The notes: a model not told the origin generated them from the letters alone. DNA of 64,000 nucleotides from JBQDBK01 sp052090825 (GCA_052090825.1 JBQDBK010000008.1:23807-87806); one strand, 5' to 3'. Counted from the stretch's first letter, positions 19,473 to 29,146 are shown. Made by a program: numbers and translations.

Positions 19473-19603
19473 TTGTGTCTATAATTTAACAAATTAGTAA
19501 AAAAAATTTAGACAAAACTTAAATATTTTCTTGCTATTCTTAAATACTTATTCAAGAAAATTGTAGTATACTTAATAATAAGATAAAAACTAAGGAGGAA
19601 CAT

Positions 19604-21697
19604 ATGACTAAAATAAAGAATTTCATACTTGGACATAAAAAAATTATGATAGGATTTTTAGCACTTATTGTCTTATTATTAGGAGTTAGTTTATTTAAAT
19701 CTTCTAGGTCAAGTGGAGTAGAAATTTCTGAATCAGAAACTACCTTATTAAAAGAAAAGGAATTTTTAAATGCAGTAAATGAATCGGGCAAGGCAAATAG
19801 TGAAAATGATGCAAAACTATATGCTGAGAAGCAATTACCAGTAGCAGAAGTTAATGTTGAGGTTGGTGATAAGGTTGAAAAAGATTAAATTATTGCAAAG
19901 CTAGATGATTCTACTATAAAACAACAAATAGCAACAAAAAGAGCGCTTATAGCATCTTCAAAAAAGTCCAGTTCAGCTCAAATAAAAAATGCAAAAGATA
20001 GATTAAATGATGCTATAAAAAATAAAAAAAATGGAACTAATCCTTCTGTTACATCAGCTTCATCTGCTGCTCTTGCAGCCTATGACCAATGGCAAAGTGC
20101 AGAAAAAGCCTATGAAGATTATAAAAGGGCTATTGCAGTTGGCTATGATCCACAAATAGCACAAGAAAAAGCCAATACAAAAAACATAGAAAATTCTTTA
20201 GATGCTGCGGGATTAAATTTTAATCAGTCTAAACAAAAATACGATATTTTAGAAAGAACTATTGCAGAAAATCAGGATTTAGCTAACAGAGAAGATGAAA
20301 AAGTTGACTTGCTTAAAGATAGGTCTTACTCTATAGAAAAAAGAATAGATAAACTAAGTAAAGAAGTTCAAGAAGACCAGGCCTTACTTCAATCTGCTTC
20401 TGGTTCTAGTATAGATGCAGAAAGAACAATGATAAAAAATCAATTAGACGGCCTAAGCGAACAGAAAAAAAGTTACGATGAAATCTTAAGTAGAGATCCT
20501 TCTAATAGAGAAGCTAAGATTGCTATAGATGAAATTGTTAGAAAAGAAGTTGATTTAAATAATAAGCTTAGAAGTTTAGGTGATGCTCAAGGACCTCAAG
20601 TAGACATAGCAAAAATTAATTCTAGGATAGAAGCTAATAATAATGAATTAACTGATTTAAAAAATAGCCTAGCTAATATAAAAGAAGATTTAGCAGATGC
20701 TCAAACTAACTTAGCTAAATATAAGGCAGAAGTTGAAAATGCCGAAAAGCAGTTAGAACCAACTAATATGGAAATAGAGCAACAAGACCAAGCCTTAAAA
20801 GCGACAAATAAAAATGTATCGTCAAAAACTGAGCAGGAAAGACTTGCTGATTTAGCTAGGACAGATCAGTTAGAAACTCTTAGGAAAAATGCAAGTGACT
20901 TAAAACATAATTACGATAATTCTTTAAAAGCTTTAAAAGTTGCTCAAGTAGCTGAAGAAGATGAAATTAAAGCTTTAAAAAACAATCTTTCTATAGCAAA
21001 ATCAAGTTCTGATGAAAGTGTGAATAGTATTGACATAAAAAATCTAATGGAAGATTTAGATAAGACTCTTATTAAAGCCCCTATATCAGGAACAGTAACA
21101 GAATCTAATATGATAAAAGGTCAAGTTCCAACGGATTTTCTTGCTAAAATAGAAACAGTTAATAGGACTATTGTAAAATCGCAAGTAAAAGAGTTTGATG
21201 TTAATAATATTAAAGTTGGAACAGAAGTTGAAATAACTAGTGATGCTATTGGTAGAGATAAAGTATTTAAAGGAGAGGTTGAATCAATAAATCCAACTCC
21301 TATAAGTTCGAACTCACAACAAAACAAAACTAGTTCTAATGAAGTCTTATATGAGACTACAATAAGTTTAGAAGATAATAATGAAATCAAACCGGGTATG
21401 ACGGTTAGAGTTAAATATATATTAGATAGGCAAGAAGACGTATTTACAATTCCTACTAATGCGATTTATGAAAAGAATAATAAAAATTTCATAATGTATA
21501 TTGACAAGGGTAAAGGAACAAAAGTAATTAAAGAAATGGAAGTATTTGTTTCTTCAGAAAATGAGTTTGAAACAGTAATAAGCTCTAAAAATAAATTAAG
21601 TGGATTGAGAGTTATAAATTCAACAGATGCTTATAGTCCTGGGACAGAAGTTCAAATAGTAAAATCTAAAGATATGAAGAATGCAAAGGGTGAATAA
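19604..21697 (+). pseudogene. MacA/HlyD-like efflux adaptor with an in-frame TAA
   Basis: The combined frame has 697 codons before the final stop. It holds an N-terminal membrane anchor (about residues 10-30), the first half of a lipoyl-like domain (VEVGDKVEKD), a very long alpha-hairpin (about residues 110-470), the second lipoyl half (TLIKAPISGTVTES) and a beta-barrel domain (GMTVRVKYILD). This is the membrane-fusion subunit of a MacAB-type exporter. TAA at 19886-19888 interrupts the lipoyl sequence exactly where family members usually have Gln (VEKD-stop-IIAKLDD). The frame continues without a shift on both sides, and no good internal start restores the anchor. The gene is followed directly by its ATPase and permease. 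It is either a recent nonsense mutation or an error. Confidence 0.85.
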
Positions 21698-21698
21698 T

Positions 21699-22376
21699 TT
21701 GGGGAAAGTAATAGAAATGAGAGATATAGTAAAAAGATACTATATTGGGAAGCCAAATGAACTTGAAATACTTCATGGAATCTCTCTAGATATTAATTAT
21801 GGAGAATTTGTATCAATCATAGGACAGAGTGGTAGTGGAAAGTCCACCCTAATGAATATAATCGGTCTTTTAGATAGGCCAACAGAAGGAAGCTATATTT
21901 TAGGAGATTTAGATGTAAATCAAGCAAAGGACGGAGAATTATCCTTAATTAGAAATAAAAAGATAGGTTTTGTATTTCAAAATTTTAATTTAATTCCAAG
22001 ACTTTCAGCCTTACAAAATGTTGAACTGCCAATGATGTATAAAAAAGTTCCAAAAGAAGAAAGAAAAGAGAGAGCCTTTAAATTATTAAAAGATGTTGAA
22101 ATGGGAGATAGGGAAGGACATAATCCAAATGAGTTATCAGGAGGTCAAAAGCAAAGGGTTGCTATTGCAAGAGCTATGGCAAATGATCCGGATATTATTT
22201 TAGCTGATGAACCAACTGGAGCCTTAGATTCAAAAACAGGTGAGATAGTTATGGATTTATTCCATAAACTAAACCAAGAAAGTAAAAAAACTATAGTATT
22301 GATAACGCATAATATTGAATTAGTAGAAAGAACTGGAAGAATTATAAAAATGGTAGATGGTAGGTTAGAGGAGTAG
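21699..22376 (+). CDS. ABC transporter ATP-binding protein, MacB/LolD type
   Basis: About 225 residues with the complete ABC signature set: Walker A IGQSGSGKSTLMN (near 38-50), Q-loop VFQNFNLIPRLSA, signature LSGGQKQRVAIARAM, Walker B IILADEPTGALDSKTG and H-loop LITHN. It powers the permease that follows. The frame is open from an ATG at 21681, but TTG at 21699 is preferred because AAAGGGTGA lies 6 bases upstream and the protein then begins at a normal point (MGKVIEMRDIVKRYY). It overlaps or abuts the adaptor gene and is 2 bases from the permease gene. Confidence 0.93.
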   Translation: MGKVIEMRDIVKRYYIGKPNELEILHGISLDINYGEFVSIIGQSGSGKSTLMNIIGLLDRPTEGSYILGDLDVNQAKDGELSLIRNKKIGFVFQNFNLIPRLSALQNVELPMMYKKVPKEERKERAFKLLKDVEMGDREGHNPNELSGGQKQRVAIARAMANDPDIILADEPTGALDSKTGEIVMDLFHKLNQESKKTIVLITHNIELVERTGRIIKMVDGRLEE

Positions 22377-22378
22377 TT

Positions 22379-23638
22379 ATGGGCTTAATTGAAAATATTA
22401 AAATTGCATTATCAGGATTAAAGCTAAATAAAATGAGAGCATTTTTAACTATGCTTGGAATTATCATAGGTACATCTTCTGTAATAGGTATATGGACAAT
22501 AGGTAGGGCACTTTCGAATTCTGTATCAGAAGGCTTTGATAGTGTTGGGAATACGGCTATAAATGTCAGCTTAATTCCGAGAGAAGGGCATACATGGGAA
22601 GAATTATCAGAAAAAGATAATCTTTCTAAATTGGCCATAGATAAAATGCAAGAAAAATTTTCTAATAATATTGATTCAATTGCATTAAGTTCTAGAGGAG
22701 CTAGTGGGAAAGTAAGTTTAGGAAAAAAGTCTGTTAATGTTAATATAGAACCAACTAGTCCAGGAGCTAAATCAGCAAATAATTTAACTATGATAACGGG
22801 AAGATTCTTAGAAGATAGTGATATAAATGAAGTTAAAGAAGTAGCTGTTATATCAGATAAGGTTGTGGAAAAAAGATTTGATTCAGATCCATCTAAGGCC
22901 CTTGGCTCAGATGTAGAGATTGATTCTGGTTCATCTTTAAGAATATATAAAGTTGTAGGAGTTTATAAGTATGAACCTATGAGTTTTGGTATATTTGGAG
23001 GAGATTCAGAAGATGCTCCAACATCAGTTTATATACCGGTAAGCGTTGGAAATATGCAATTTGGAGATGGAAATTCTGAAGAAAAATATGAATATTTTTT
23101 AGTTAATGCAGCTAGCAGAGAAACTCTTAGTGAAACAGCAAAAGAAATTGAGAATTTTTTCAATGAAAATTACTATAAAGATAATTTCGTAGCAAAGGTT
23201 CAAGCTCAAACTATAGAATCGGCAATATCTCAGGTAAATTCAGTTATGTCAACAATCAAACTAGGCATTGGCGCAATAGCTGCAATATCTCTCTTAGTAG
23301 GGGGGATAGGAGTTATGAATATACTCTTAGTTTCCGTAACTGAAAGAACCAGAGAAATAGGTATAAGAAAGGCTTTAGGGGCTACAAATAAGGATATAAG
23401 ATCTCAATTTATAATAGAAAGTGTAATAATATGTATTATAGGTGGTATATTTGGAATACTATTAGGCGGAGCAATAGGGTTTGGAGGAAGTACCCTTATG
23501 AAATCACCTACATTACCATCTGTGTCTTCTATAATAGTTGCTGTAGGTTTCTCTATGGTTATAGGTGTTTTCTTTGGATATTATCCTGCAAATAAAGCAG
23601 CAAAATTAAATCCTATAGATGCTCTTAGGTATGAATAA
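22379..23638 (+). CDS. ABC transporter permease, MacB type
   Basis: The 419-residue protein has an N-terminal membrane segment with the family sequence MRAFLTMLGIIIGTSSVIG, a large extracytoplasmic MacB core domain (about residues 50-285), and a C-terminal FtsX domain of three segments containing VTERTREIGIRKALGA near residue 318. It forms the membrane half of a tripartite-like exporter with the adaptor and ATPase just upstream. In Gram-positive bacteria such sets export peptides or drugs, or sense them; the substrate is not evident here. The gene starts 2 bases after the ATPase stop. Confidence 0.92.
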   Translation: MGLIENIKIALSGLKLNKMRAFLTMLGIIIGTSSVIGIWTIGRALSNSVSEGFDSVGNTAINVSLIPREGHTWEELSEKDNLSKLAIDKMQEKFSNNIDSIALSSRGASGKVSLGKKSVNVNIEPTSPGAKSANNLTMITGRFLEDSDINEVKEVAVISDKVVEKRFDSDPSKALGSDVEIDSGSSLRIYKVVGVYKYEPMSFGIFGGDSEDAPTSVYIPVSVGNMQFGDGNSEEKYEYFLVNAASRETLSETAKEIENFFNENYYKDNFVAKVQAQTIESAISQVNSVMSTIKLGIGAIAAISLLVGGIGVMNILLVSVTERTREIGIRKALGATNKDIRSQFIIESVIICIIGGIFGILLGGAIGFGGSTLMKSPTLPSVSSIIVAVGFSMVIGVFFGYYPANKAAKLNPIDALRYE

Positions 23639-23640
23639 TA

Positions 23641-23672
23641 AAAAGAACTTAATATATATTAAGTTCTTTTTA
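23641..23672 (+). terminator. Terminator of the MacAB-like operon
   Basis: AAAAGAACTTAAT and ATTAAGTTCTTTT form a perfect stem with an ATAT loop and a T-rich right arm. Confidence 0.85.
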
Positions 23673-23712
23673 TTATAATAGTTTTTAAGGTATAATTAAA
23701 TTGAGGTGTTTT

Positions 23713-24843
23713 ATGGATAAAATAAAAATAATAGCCACTACGAATTTTGGATTAGAATCCATAGTAAAAAGAGAGTTATTAGATTTAGGATATGATGATA
23801 TAGAAGTAAGTGATGGAAGGTTAAGTTTTATAGGAGATTTAAGAGATATAGCAATCTTAAATTTAAGACTTAGGTGTGCAGAAAGAGTTTTAATTGAGTT
23901 GTCAAACTTTGAAGCTAAAACTTTTGAAGAATTGTTTGATGGTGTTTATAGCCTTGATTGGGAGAAAATAATATCAAAAAATGGGAACTTTTTAGTGCAA
24001 GGAAGAAGTCACAAGTCAAAATTATTTTCAATATCTGATTGTCAAAGAATTACAGAAAAAGCTATAATAAAGAAACTTCAGACATTTCATGATATAGAGC
24101 ATTTTCCAAAAGATGGAGAAAGATATAAAATAGAAGTTTCCTTACTTAAGGATATGGCTTCTATCACTTTAGATACATCAGGAGAAGGACTTCACAAGAG
24201 AGGATATAGAGAAGCTTCTTATAAAGCTCCTTTAACAGAAACTATAGCTGCTGCTTTAGTGAAATTATCCTATTGGAATAAAGATAGAATTCTTTGGGAT
24301 CCTTTTTGTGGAAGTGGAACTATTTTAATAGAAGCAGCAATGATTGGGAAAAATATTGCTCCAGGCTTAATGAGAAAATTTGACTCTGAAGAATTTATTT
24401 TTATGGACTCAGCTTACTATAAGGAAGAAAAAGCAAGATGCTATAGTGAAATAGATTATGATAGGAGCTTAGAGTTATATGGGACTGATATATCTCATAA
24501 AGCAATTGAAATAGCTAAGATGAATGCAGAAATTTTAGGTTTAGAAGAAGACATTAAATTTTTTGTAAAGGATATAAAAGATTTAGATTTAATAGATGAA
24601 TATGGAGTGATTATAACAAATCCGCCTTATGGTATAAGAATAGGAGAAATAGAAGAAGTTAGAGAATTAGAAGAAAATCTAGCAAGTCTATACTCTACTA
24701 TTAAAACTTGGTCTGTCTATGTGATAACAGCGGATGAAGACTTTGAAAAAAACTTTAAAAAGAAGTCAAATAGAAATAGAAAATTGTATAATGGAGGCAT
24801 TAAAACCTACTATTATCAATATTATGGGCCAAGGCCTAAATAA
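23713..24843 (+). CDS. THUMP-domain SAM-dependent RNA methyltransferase (RlmL/YpsC type)
   Basis: About 376 residues. The N-terminal THUMP RNA-binding region (about 1-160) includes LRCAERVLIEL. The methyltransferase domain holds GLHKRGYREASYKAPL, DPFCGSGTILIEAAMIG (SAM loop, about 195-211) and the catalytic NPPYG (about 303-307). The last motif fits an N2-guanine methyltransferase acting on 23S rRNA, as in the RlmL N-terminal half, but the modified base cannot be assigned from sequence. The start is ATG at 23713, with GAGGTG 5 bases before it. A TATAAT (23691-23696) lies just upstream. Confidence 0.9.
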   Translation: MDKIKIIATTNFGLESIVKRELLDLGYDDIEVSDGRLSFIGDLRDIAILNLRLRCAERVLIELSNFEAKTFEELFDGVYSLDWEKIISKNGNFLVQGRSHKSKLFSISDCQRITEKAIIKKLQTFHDIEHFPKDGERYKIEVSLLKDMASITLDTSGEGLHKRGYREASYKAPLTETIAAALVKLSYWNKDRILWDPFCGSGTILIEAAMIGKNIAPGLMRKFDSEEFIFMDSAYYKEEKARCYSEIDYDRSLELYGTDISHKAIEIAKMNAEILGLEEDIKFFVKDIKDLDLIDEYGVIITNPPYGIRIGEIEEVRELEENLASLYSTIKTWSVYVITADEDFEKNFKKKSNRNRKLYNGGIKTYYYQYYGPRPK

Positions 24844-24899
24844 TTATATAAGTATATATTTTATAGCTAATATGCTATAATTTTATAGGGGTGGATGTA

Positions 24900-26000
24900 A
24901 TGAATTCTAATTATCGTGAATATATATTTAGTAAATCTAAGCTAAATTTTCAAATTCTTGATGCAATTGTAGATTTAGTTAGGATCATTAATGATAAAAA
25001 TGAAGTTATATATGTAAATAAAGCCATGAAAGATGCATTAGGTCATGATGATGAAAAATATTTATGCGAAATAGATCAGTCTATCCTAAATCCTTATATA
25101 ACAAAAAGAACTCTTGAAACTGGAGAAGTAATACAAAGAGAAGAAATGATAGGAGAAAATCAATTTTCAGTAAAATGTTCTCCGATTATTGGAGCTGAAG
25201 GAGAGATACTGGGAGTTGTAGAAGTTTTTAGAAATATATCTACAGAAACAAGACTTTTAAATGAAATTATGGACAAAAATAAGTCCATGACTATAGAAAT
25301 GAATCAGGCTCAAAAAATACAAAATACACTTCTACCTGAAAAAGGCTTTTTAGAAAATATAAATGTAAATTATTTTTATAAGCCATCTAATAAATTAAGT
25401 GGTGATATGTTCGATGTTTTTAAGATAAATGAGGACAACTATGCTGTTTATATAGCAGATAGTGTAGGACATGGATTTGCAGCATCAATGGTTACAATGT
25501 TTATAAGGTTTGTAATGAGAACCTTGACTAAAAACACTTTACTTACGCCTTCTAAGACCATTAAAGAATTATGGACTAGGTTTTGTACTTTAAATTTAGA
25601 TATAGAATTATATTTTACTTTTTTTTATGGTGTATACAATAGAAAAAGTTCTAAATTTATTTTTTCAAATGCAGGACACTATCCAAGTCCCATATTTGTT
25701 TCAGATGGTGAAGTTAAAGAATTAGAGATAAGTGGATATCCTATTTCTAGAATATTTTCTGAAGTGGAATATGAAGATTATGAAGTTGAATTGAAGGTTT
25801 CTGATAAATTACTTTTTATGACTGATGGTCTTGTAGATACTAGGAATATAAATAAAGAAGAATATGGAATAGAGAGGGTTAAATCAATTCTTATTAAAAA
25901 CCAAATAGATGAACTTAAAACCTTAAGAGATAGTGTATATAAATTTATGTGGCAAGAACAAAAGGATGATATAACAGCTCTATTGTTGAAGGTATGGTAA
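24900..26000 (+). CDS. PAS-domain PP2C (SpoIIE/RsbU-type) serine phosphatase
   Basis: About 366 residues. A PAS domain (about 15-115; ILDAIVDLVRIINDKNEVIYVN) is followed by a short coil (QAQKIQNTLLPEKGF) and a SpoIIE-type PP2C domain with metal-site sequences SGDMFDVFKI, VYIADSVGHGFAASMVTMF, SNAGHYPSPIF, MTDGLVDTRN and DDITALLLK. Such proteins dephosphorylate an anti-anti-sigma factor in partner-switching pathways, with the PAS domain sensing a ligand or redox signal. No membrane segment is seen. The start is ATG 24900, served by GGGGTGG upstream. Its stop overlaps the pgi start (TAATG), coupling signalling protein and glycolytic enzyme. A HATPase kinase that could oppose it lies at 5428. Confidence 0.88.
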   Translation: MNSNYREYIFSKSKLNFQILDAIVDLVRIINDKNEVIYVNKAMKDALGHDDEKYLCEIDQSILNPYITKRTLETGEVIQREEMIGENQFSVKCSPIIGAEGEILGVVEVFRNISTETRLLNEIMDKNKSMTIEMNQAQKIQNTLLPEKGFLENINVNYFYKPSNKLSGDMFDVFKINEDNYAVYIADSVGHGFAASMVTMFIRFVMRTLTKNTLLTPSKTIKELWTRFCTLNLDIELYFTFFYGVYNRKSSKFIFSNAGHYPSPIFVSDGEVKELEISGYPISRIFSEVEYEDYEVELKVSDKLLFMTDGLVDTRNINKEEYGIERVKSILIKNQIDELKTLRDSVYKFMWQEQKDDITALLLKVW

Positions 26001-27259
26001 TGCTAAAATATATAAATGAAGATATAAATGAAGATTATTTAAAAGATAAGTTAGAAGAAGTTAAAGAAGCTATTAAAATTTTAGAAACTGAATATAAAGA
26101 TTTTCTTGGCTGGATGAAGATAGATAGAATAGAAGATGATTTAAGTCGAATAGAGGCTTGTGCAGAAGATATAAAATCTAAATATGACCTTGTAATAGTG
26201 TGCGGTGCAGGAGGATCTTATTTAGGATCTAGAGCAGTAATAGAAGCAGTTAAGGGCATGCTTAATAACATAGAAAGTAAAACTAAAGTAATATATATGG
26301 GAAATAATATTTCTTCTAATTATATACAAGAAATATTAAGAATGATAGAAAATTTTAATCCTTGCATTATAGTTATTTCCAAATCAGGGTCAACAATAGA
26401 AACTTTAATTAGTTTTCAATTAGTGAAGAATTATATATTAAAGAAATATAAGAATTATAAAGAAAGAATATATATTATAACTAATAAATCTAGTGGAAGA
26501 CTTAGGGAAGAATGTAATAGAGAAAAATATAAAAATTTTGTAACTTATGATGATATGGGAGGAAGATATTCTGTATTGTCGTCTGTTGGGCTTTTACCCA
26601 TGGCAATAGCTGATGTTGATATTAGAGCACTATTAAAGGGTGCAAAAGATTATAAAAACTACTTAGATAATAAAACTTTTTTGGATAATGATCCTGTAAG
26701 ATATGCTATATGGAGGAATTATTCATATTTTAAAAAGAAAAAAAATATAGAAATTTTGGCAAGTTCAAATCCGAATCTTGAATTTATATTAAAGTGGTAT
26801 GTTCAATTATTTGGAGAATCAGAAGGTAAAAGAGCTGATGCAATATTTCCTAGTTATTTGATTTTTTCTCAAGATTTACATTCTATGGGACAATATTTAC
26901 AAGAAGGACCCGGAAATATTTTCAAGACAATACTTAACTTTGAAAAAGAAAAAAATGATGTAGAAATAAACTTGGAAAAAATAGATCCTGTTGAATTTAA
27001 GGGATTAAAAAACTATTCTTTATATAAAATAAATAAAAAGGTATTAAGAGCAACAGACAAGGCTCATAGAGAAAATGGAGTATTAACAGCTACTATTTGT
27101 ATGGATGAATTAAATGAATATAATTTAGGGCAACTATTATATTTTTTTATGTATACATGTGCAATATCTTCAATATTATTTGATTCTAATCCATTCAATC
27201 AACCAGGAGTAGAGAAATATAAATCGATTTTTAGGAAATCTATAAAAAAGACTAATTGA
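26000..27259 (+). CDS. pgi: Glucose-6-phosphate isomerase
   Basis: About 419 residues. This cytosolic enzyme interconverts glucose 6-phosphate and fructose 6-phosphate. Family sequences are GAGGSYLGSRAVIEA (near 72-86), VISKSGSTIETL (phosphate site, near 126), GGRYSVLSSVGLLP (near 188) and the active-site stretch HSMGQYLQEG near 295. The length matches the short Firmicutes form. ATG 26000 is preferred over ATG 25994 because GAAGG then has a 7-base spacing. It overlaps the preceding phosphatase stop by one base, and a terminator follows. It is separate from the main glycolytic operon at 37.9-45.2 kb. Confidence 0.93.
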   Translation: MLKYINEDINEDYLKDKLEEVKEAIKILETEYKDFLGWMKIDRIEDDLSRIEACAEDIKSKYDLVIVCGAGGSYLGSRAVIEAVKGMLNNIESKTKVIYMGNNISSNYIQEILRMIENFNPCIIVISKSGSTIETLISFQLVKNYILKKYKNYKERIYIITNKSSGRLREECNREKYKNFVTYDDMGGRYSVLSSVGLLPMAIADVDIRALLKGAKDYKNYLDNKTFLDNDPVRYAIWRNYSYFKKKKNIEILASSNPNLEFILKWYVQLFGESEGKRADAIFPSYLIFSQDLHSMGQYLQEGPGNIFKTILNFEKEKNDVEINLEKIDPVEFKGLKNYSLYKINKKVLRATDKAHRENGVLTATICMDELNEYNLGQLLYFFMYTCAISSILFDSNPFNQPGVEKYKSIFRKSIKKTN

Positions 27260-27272
27260 TTAGTCTTTTTTT
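27244..27272 (+). terminator. Terminator of pgi
   Basis: AAAAAAGACTAA pairs with TTAGTCTTTTTT around TTGA. The pgi stop codon lies inside the stem. Confidence 0.85.
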
Positions 27273-27321
27273 ATTTGTAAAATTTAAATTACATATTAAA
27301 AATTTATTTTTATGCACAAAA

Positions 27322-27367
27322 TTTATAATAAAGCTTATAATGAGAATATTATAAGCTTTATTATAAA
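27322..27367. repeat. Perfect 20-base-pair hairpin with 6-base loop
   Basis: The left arm 27322-27341 (key core AATAAAGCTTATAAT) and the right arm 27348-27367 are exact inverse complements around the loop GAGAAT. No T-run follows on either strand, and a good terminator already exists 50 bases upstream. It lies in the 244-base gap between pgi and the XRE gene, which holds no other recognisable element apart from the XRE promoter region. Confidence 0.7.
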
Positions 27368-27503
27368 AAATTGATTAATTATTTAAAAAGGGCCTATTTT
27401 AAGCCAATGCAACTGAGGGTTTACAAATTGTCTTGTTTAATTTATTTTTAGTAACTAACAAAAATGATAAGTTTAAATAAATTAAAAAGAAAGGAAGTTG
27501 AAA

Positions 27504-28490
27504 ATGATATTAGCGGATAAAATAATTAACTTAAGAAAAAAGAATGGATGGACTCAAGAAGAACTTGCAGAAAAAGTAAATGTATCAAGGCAATCCGTTT
27601 CAAAGTGGGAAGGAGCTCAATCTATACCGGACTTAAATAAAATTTTACTTCTTTCTCAAATTTTTGAAGTTAGTACTGATTATTTACTAAGAGATGAAAT
27701 AGAAGAAATTACAAATGAAGAAACTACAAGCTATAATAAAGAATATCTTGATTTAGAAGTACACAAAGTTTCAATGAAAGAATCTTTAGAGTTTTTGAAG
27801 ATAAGAGAAAAGTATTCTAGGCTAATAGCAATAGGGGTGGCTATGCTTATATTAGCCCCTGCAATCTTTTTATTAATGGAAAGTTTTGGCAATGATAAGT
27901 TTTTAGGAGAAGGATTGGCAACGGGTCTTTTATTAATTATTGTAGCTTTATCTGTGGGTATTTTTATTTACTCAGGTTCTGAACTAGGTAAGTTTGAATA
28001 TATGGAAAAAGAAAACATTGAAACGGAATATGGAGTTTATGGTTTAGTTAAAGAAAAATTAGATAATTATAAAAAAATTCACACTATAAAAATTACTCTT
28101 GGTGTAGTGGCGATAATTTTATCTTTAATTCCTCTTATAATAGTAGGTAGTTTAAATTCGGATGAATTTACAGAAAATAAAATGGTAGCAATAATTTTAT
28201 TTGTTGTTGCAATTGCAGTTTATAATTTTGTAGAATCTTCTATGAAAGTATCTAGCTTAGAAATGTTAATACAAAAAGGGGATTATACACTAGAGAAAAA
28301 GAAATTTAACAATAAATTCGAGGTTAGCTTTGGTATTTACTGGTTACTAATTGTTGCTATTTACTTAGGATATAGTCTATTTACTAATGATTGGGGAAGG
28401 AGCTGGATTCTTTGGCCTATTGCAGGAATATTCTATTTAGTTTTTGTAAAAGTGTTTGAAGTTTATAATGGAATAAATAAAAAAAAGTAA
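27504..28490 (+). CDS. XRE-family transcriptional regulator with membrane domain
   Basis: About 328 residues. The N-terminal helix-turn-helix (ADKIINLRKKNGWTQEELAEKV, then VSRQSVSKWEGAQSIPDL; residues 4-60) is of the Cro/C1 type. From about residue 105 there are several hydrophobic segments (ILAPAIFLLM, LLLIIVALSVGIFIY, VVAIILSLIPLIIVG, ILFVVAIAVYNFV, YWLLIVAIYLGYSLF, ILWPIAGIFYLVF), so the DNA-binding domain is tethered to the membrane. This form is frequent in Firmicutes, and targets are usually unknown. ATG 27504 has AAAGGAAG upstream. It is convergent with the nitroreductase gene. Confidence 0.88.
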   Translation: MILADKIINLRKKNGWTQEELAEKVNVSRQSVSKWEGAQSIPDLNKILLLSQIFEVSTDYLLRDEIEEITNEETTSYNKEYLDLEVHKVSMKESLEFLKIREKYSRLIAIGVAMLILAPAIFLLMESFGNDKFLGEGLATGLLLIIVALSVGIFIYSGSELGKFEYMEKENIETEYGVYGLVKEKLDNYKKIHTIKITLGVVAIILSLIPLIIVGSLNSDEFTENKMVAIILFVVAIAVYNFVESSMKVSSLEMLIQKGDYTLEKKKFNNKFEVSFGIYWLLIVAIYLGYSLFTNDWGRSWILWPIAGIFYLVFVKVFEVYNGINKKK

Positions 28491-28517
28491 TATACGGGGT
28501 AATTACCCCATATATTA
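28488..28517. terminator. Bidirectional terminator, XRE gene / nitroreductase
   Basis: TAATATACGGGGTAATTACC and its inverse form a near-perfect palindrome with a GGGGTAATTACCCC core between the convergent genes. The nitroreductase stop is inside it. Confidence 0.65.
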
Positions 28518-29033
28518 CATTTTTTCGTAATGAACCTTAGTAGAAATATCAAATTCATCTCTTTTTCTAACTTTCTCTTTGCCATAACCTAATGGTATCA
28601 TGCATAGAGTTTTAAATTTTTCAGGAAGGTTAAAAAGTTTATGAGTGAATTCTTGTATATCTTCATCGTCTGATGTAGTACCATCTTTTAAATTAATCCA
28701 TGAAGTACTAAGTCCATTTTCTTGAGCTAGTAATTGTAAATAACTTGCAGCTATTGAACCTTCTTCCACCCAAGTTGTAGAAATCTCAGTATTTGCAATA
28801 ATAATTATAACTGTAGGCGCATCTTTAATATATTTAGTACCAAAAGTTTCTATGCCAGCAAGTTTATTTAAAGTTTCCTTATCTTCAACAACTATAAATT
28901 CTATAGGACGTGCATTTCCATAACTAGGGCCCATTAATGAATACATTAAAATTTCTTCTATTAATTCTTTATCAATTTTTTTATCTTCATACTTTCTTAT
29001 ACTTCTTCTGTCTAAAATAACATCTTTTAACAT
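28515..29033 (-). CDS. Nitroreductase-family flavoprotein
   Basis: About 172 residues. The N-terminus MLKDVILDRRSIRKYEDKK carries the nitroreductase FMN-binding signature (RRSIRKY). Later sequences LMGPSYGNARPIEFIVVED and IPLGYGKEKVRKRDEF match the family's FMN and C-terminal regions. These dimeric flavoproteins reduce nitroaromatics, quinones or flavins with NAD(P)H; the natural substrate is unclear. The start is ATG 29033 (complement) because GAGGTGA lies just upstream of it; a longer frame to 29069 lacks a ribosome site. Confidence 0.87.
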   Translation of the reverse strand: MLKDVILDRRSIRKYEDKKIDKELIEEILMYSLMGPSYGNARPIEFIVVEDKETLNKLAGIETFGTKYIKDAPTVIIIIANTEISTTWVEEGSIAASYLQLLAQENGLSTSWINLKDGTTSDDEDIQEFTHKLFNLPEKFKTLCMIPLGYGKEKVRKRDEFDISTKVHYEKM

Positions 29034-29111
29034 AAAATCACCTCTTGTAAATATTTTAGCATAAATCAATTTAATTTATTAAATAAATAATAAATTAATC
29101 AGAAAAAACGC

Positions 29112-29140
29112 TTGCAAATGTTTTACTCGTATGCTAATAT
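29112..29140 (+). promoter_or_regulatory. Strong extended -10 promoter ahead of a short transcript
   Basis: TTGCAA (29112-29117), a 17-base spacer and TAATAT (29135-29140) with a TGn extension. The layout and hexamers are the same as those of the rpoB promoter at 53169-53197. Confidence 0.5.
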
Positions 29141-29146
29141 TAAGTC

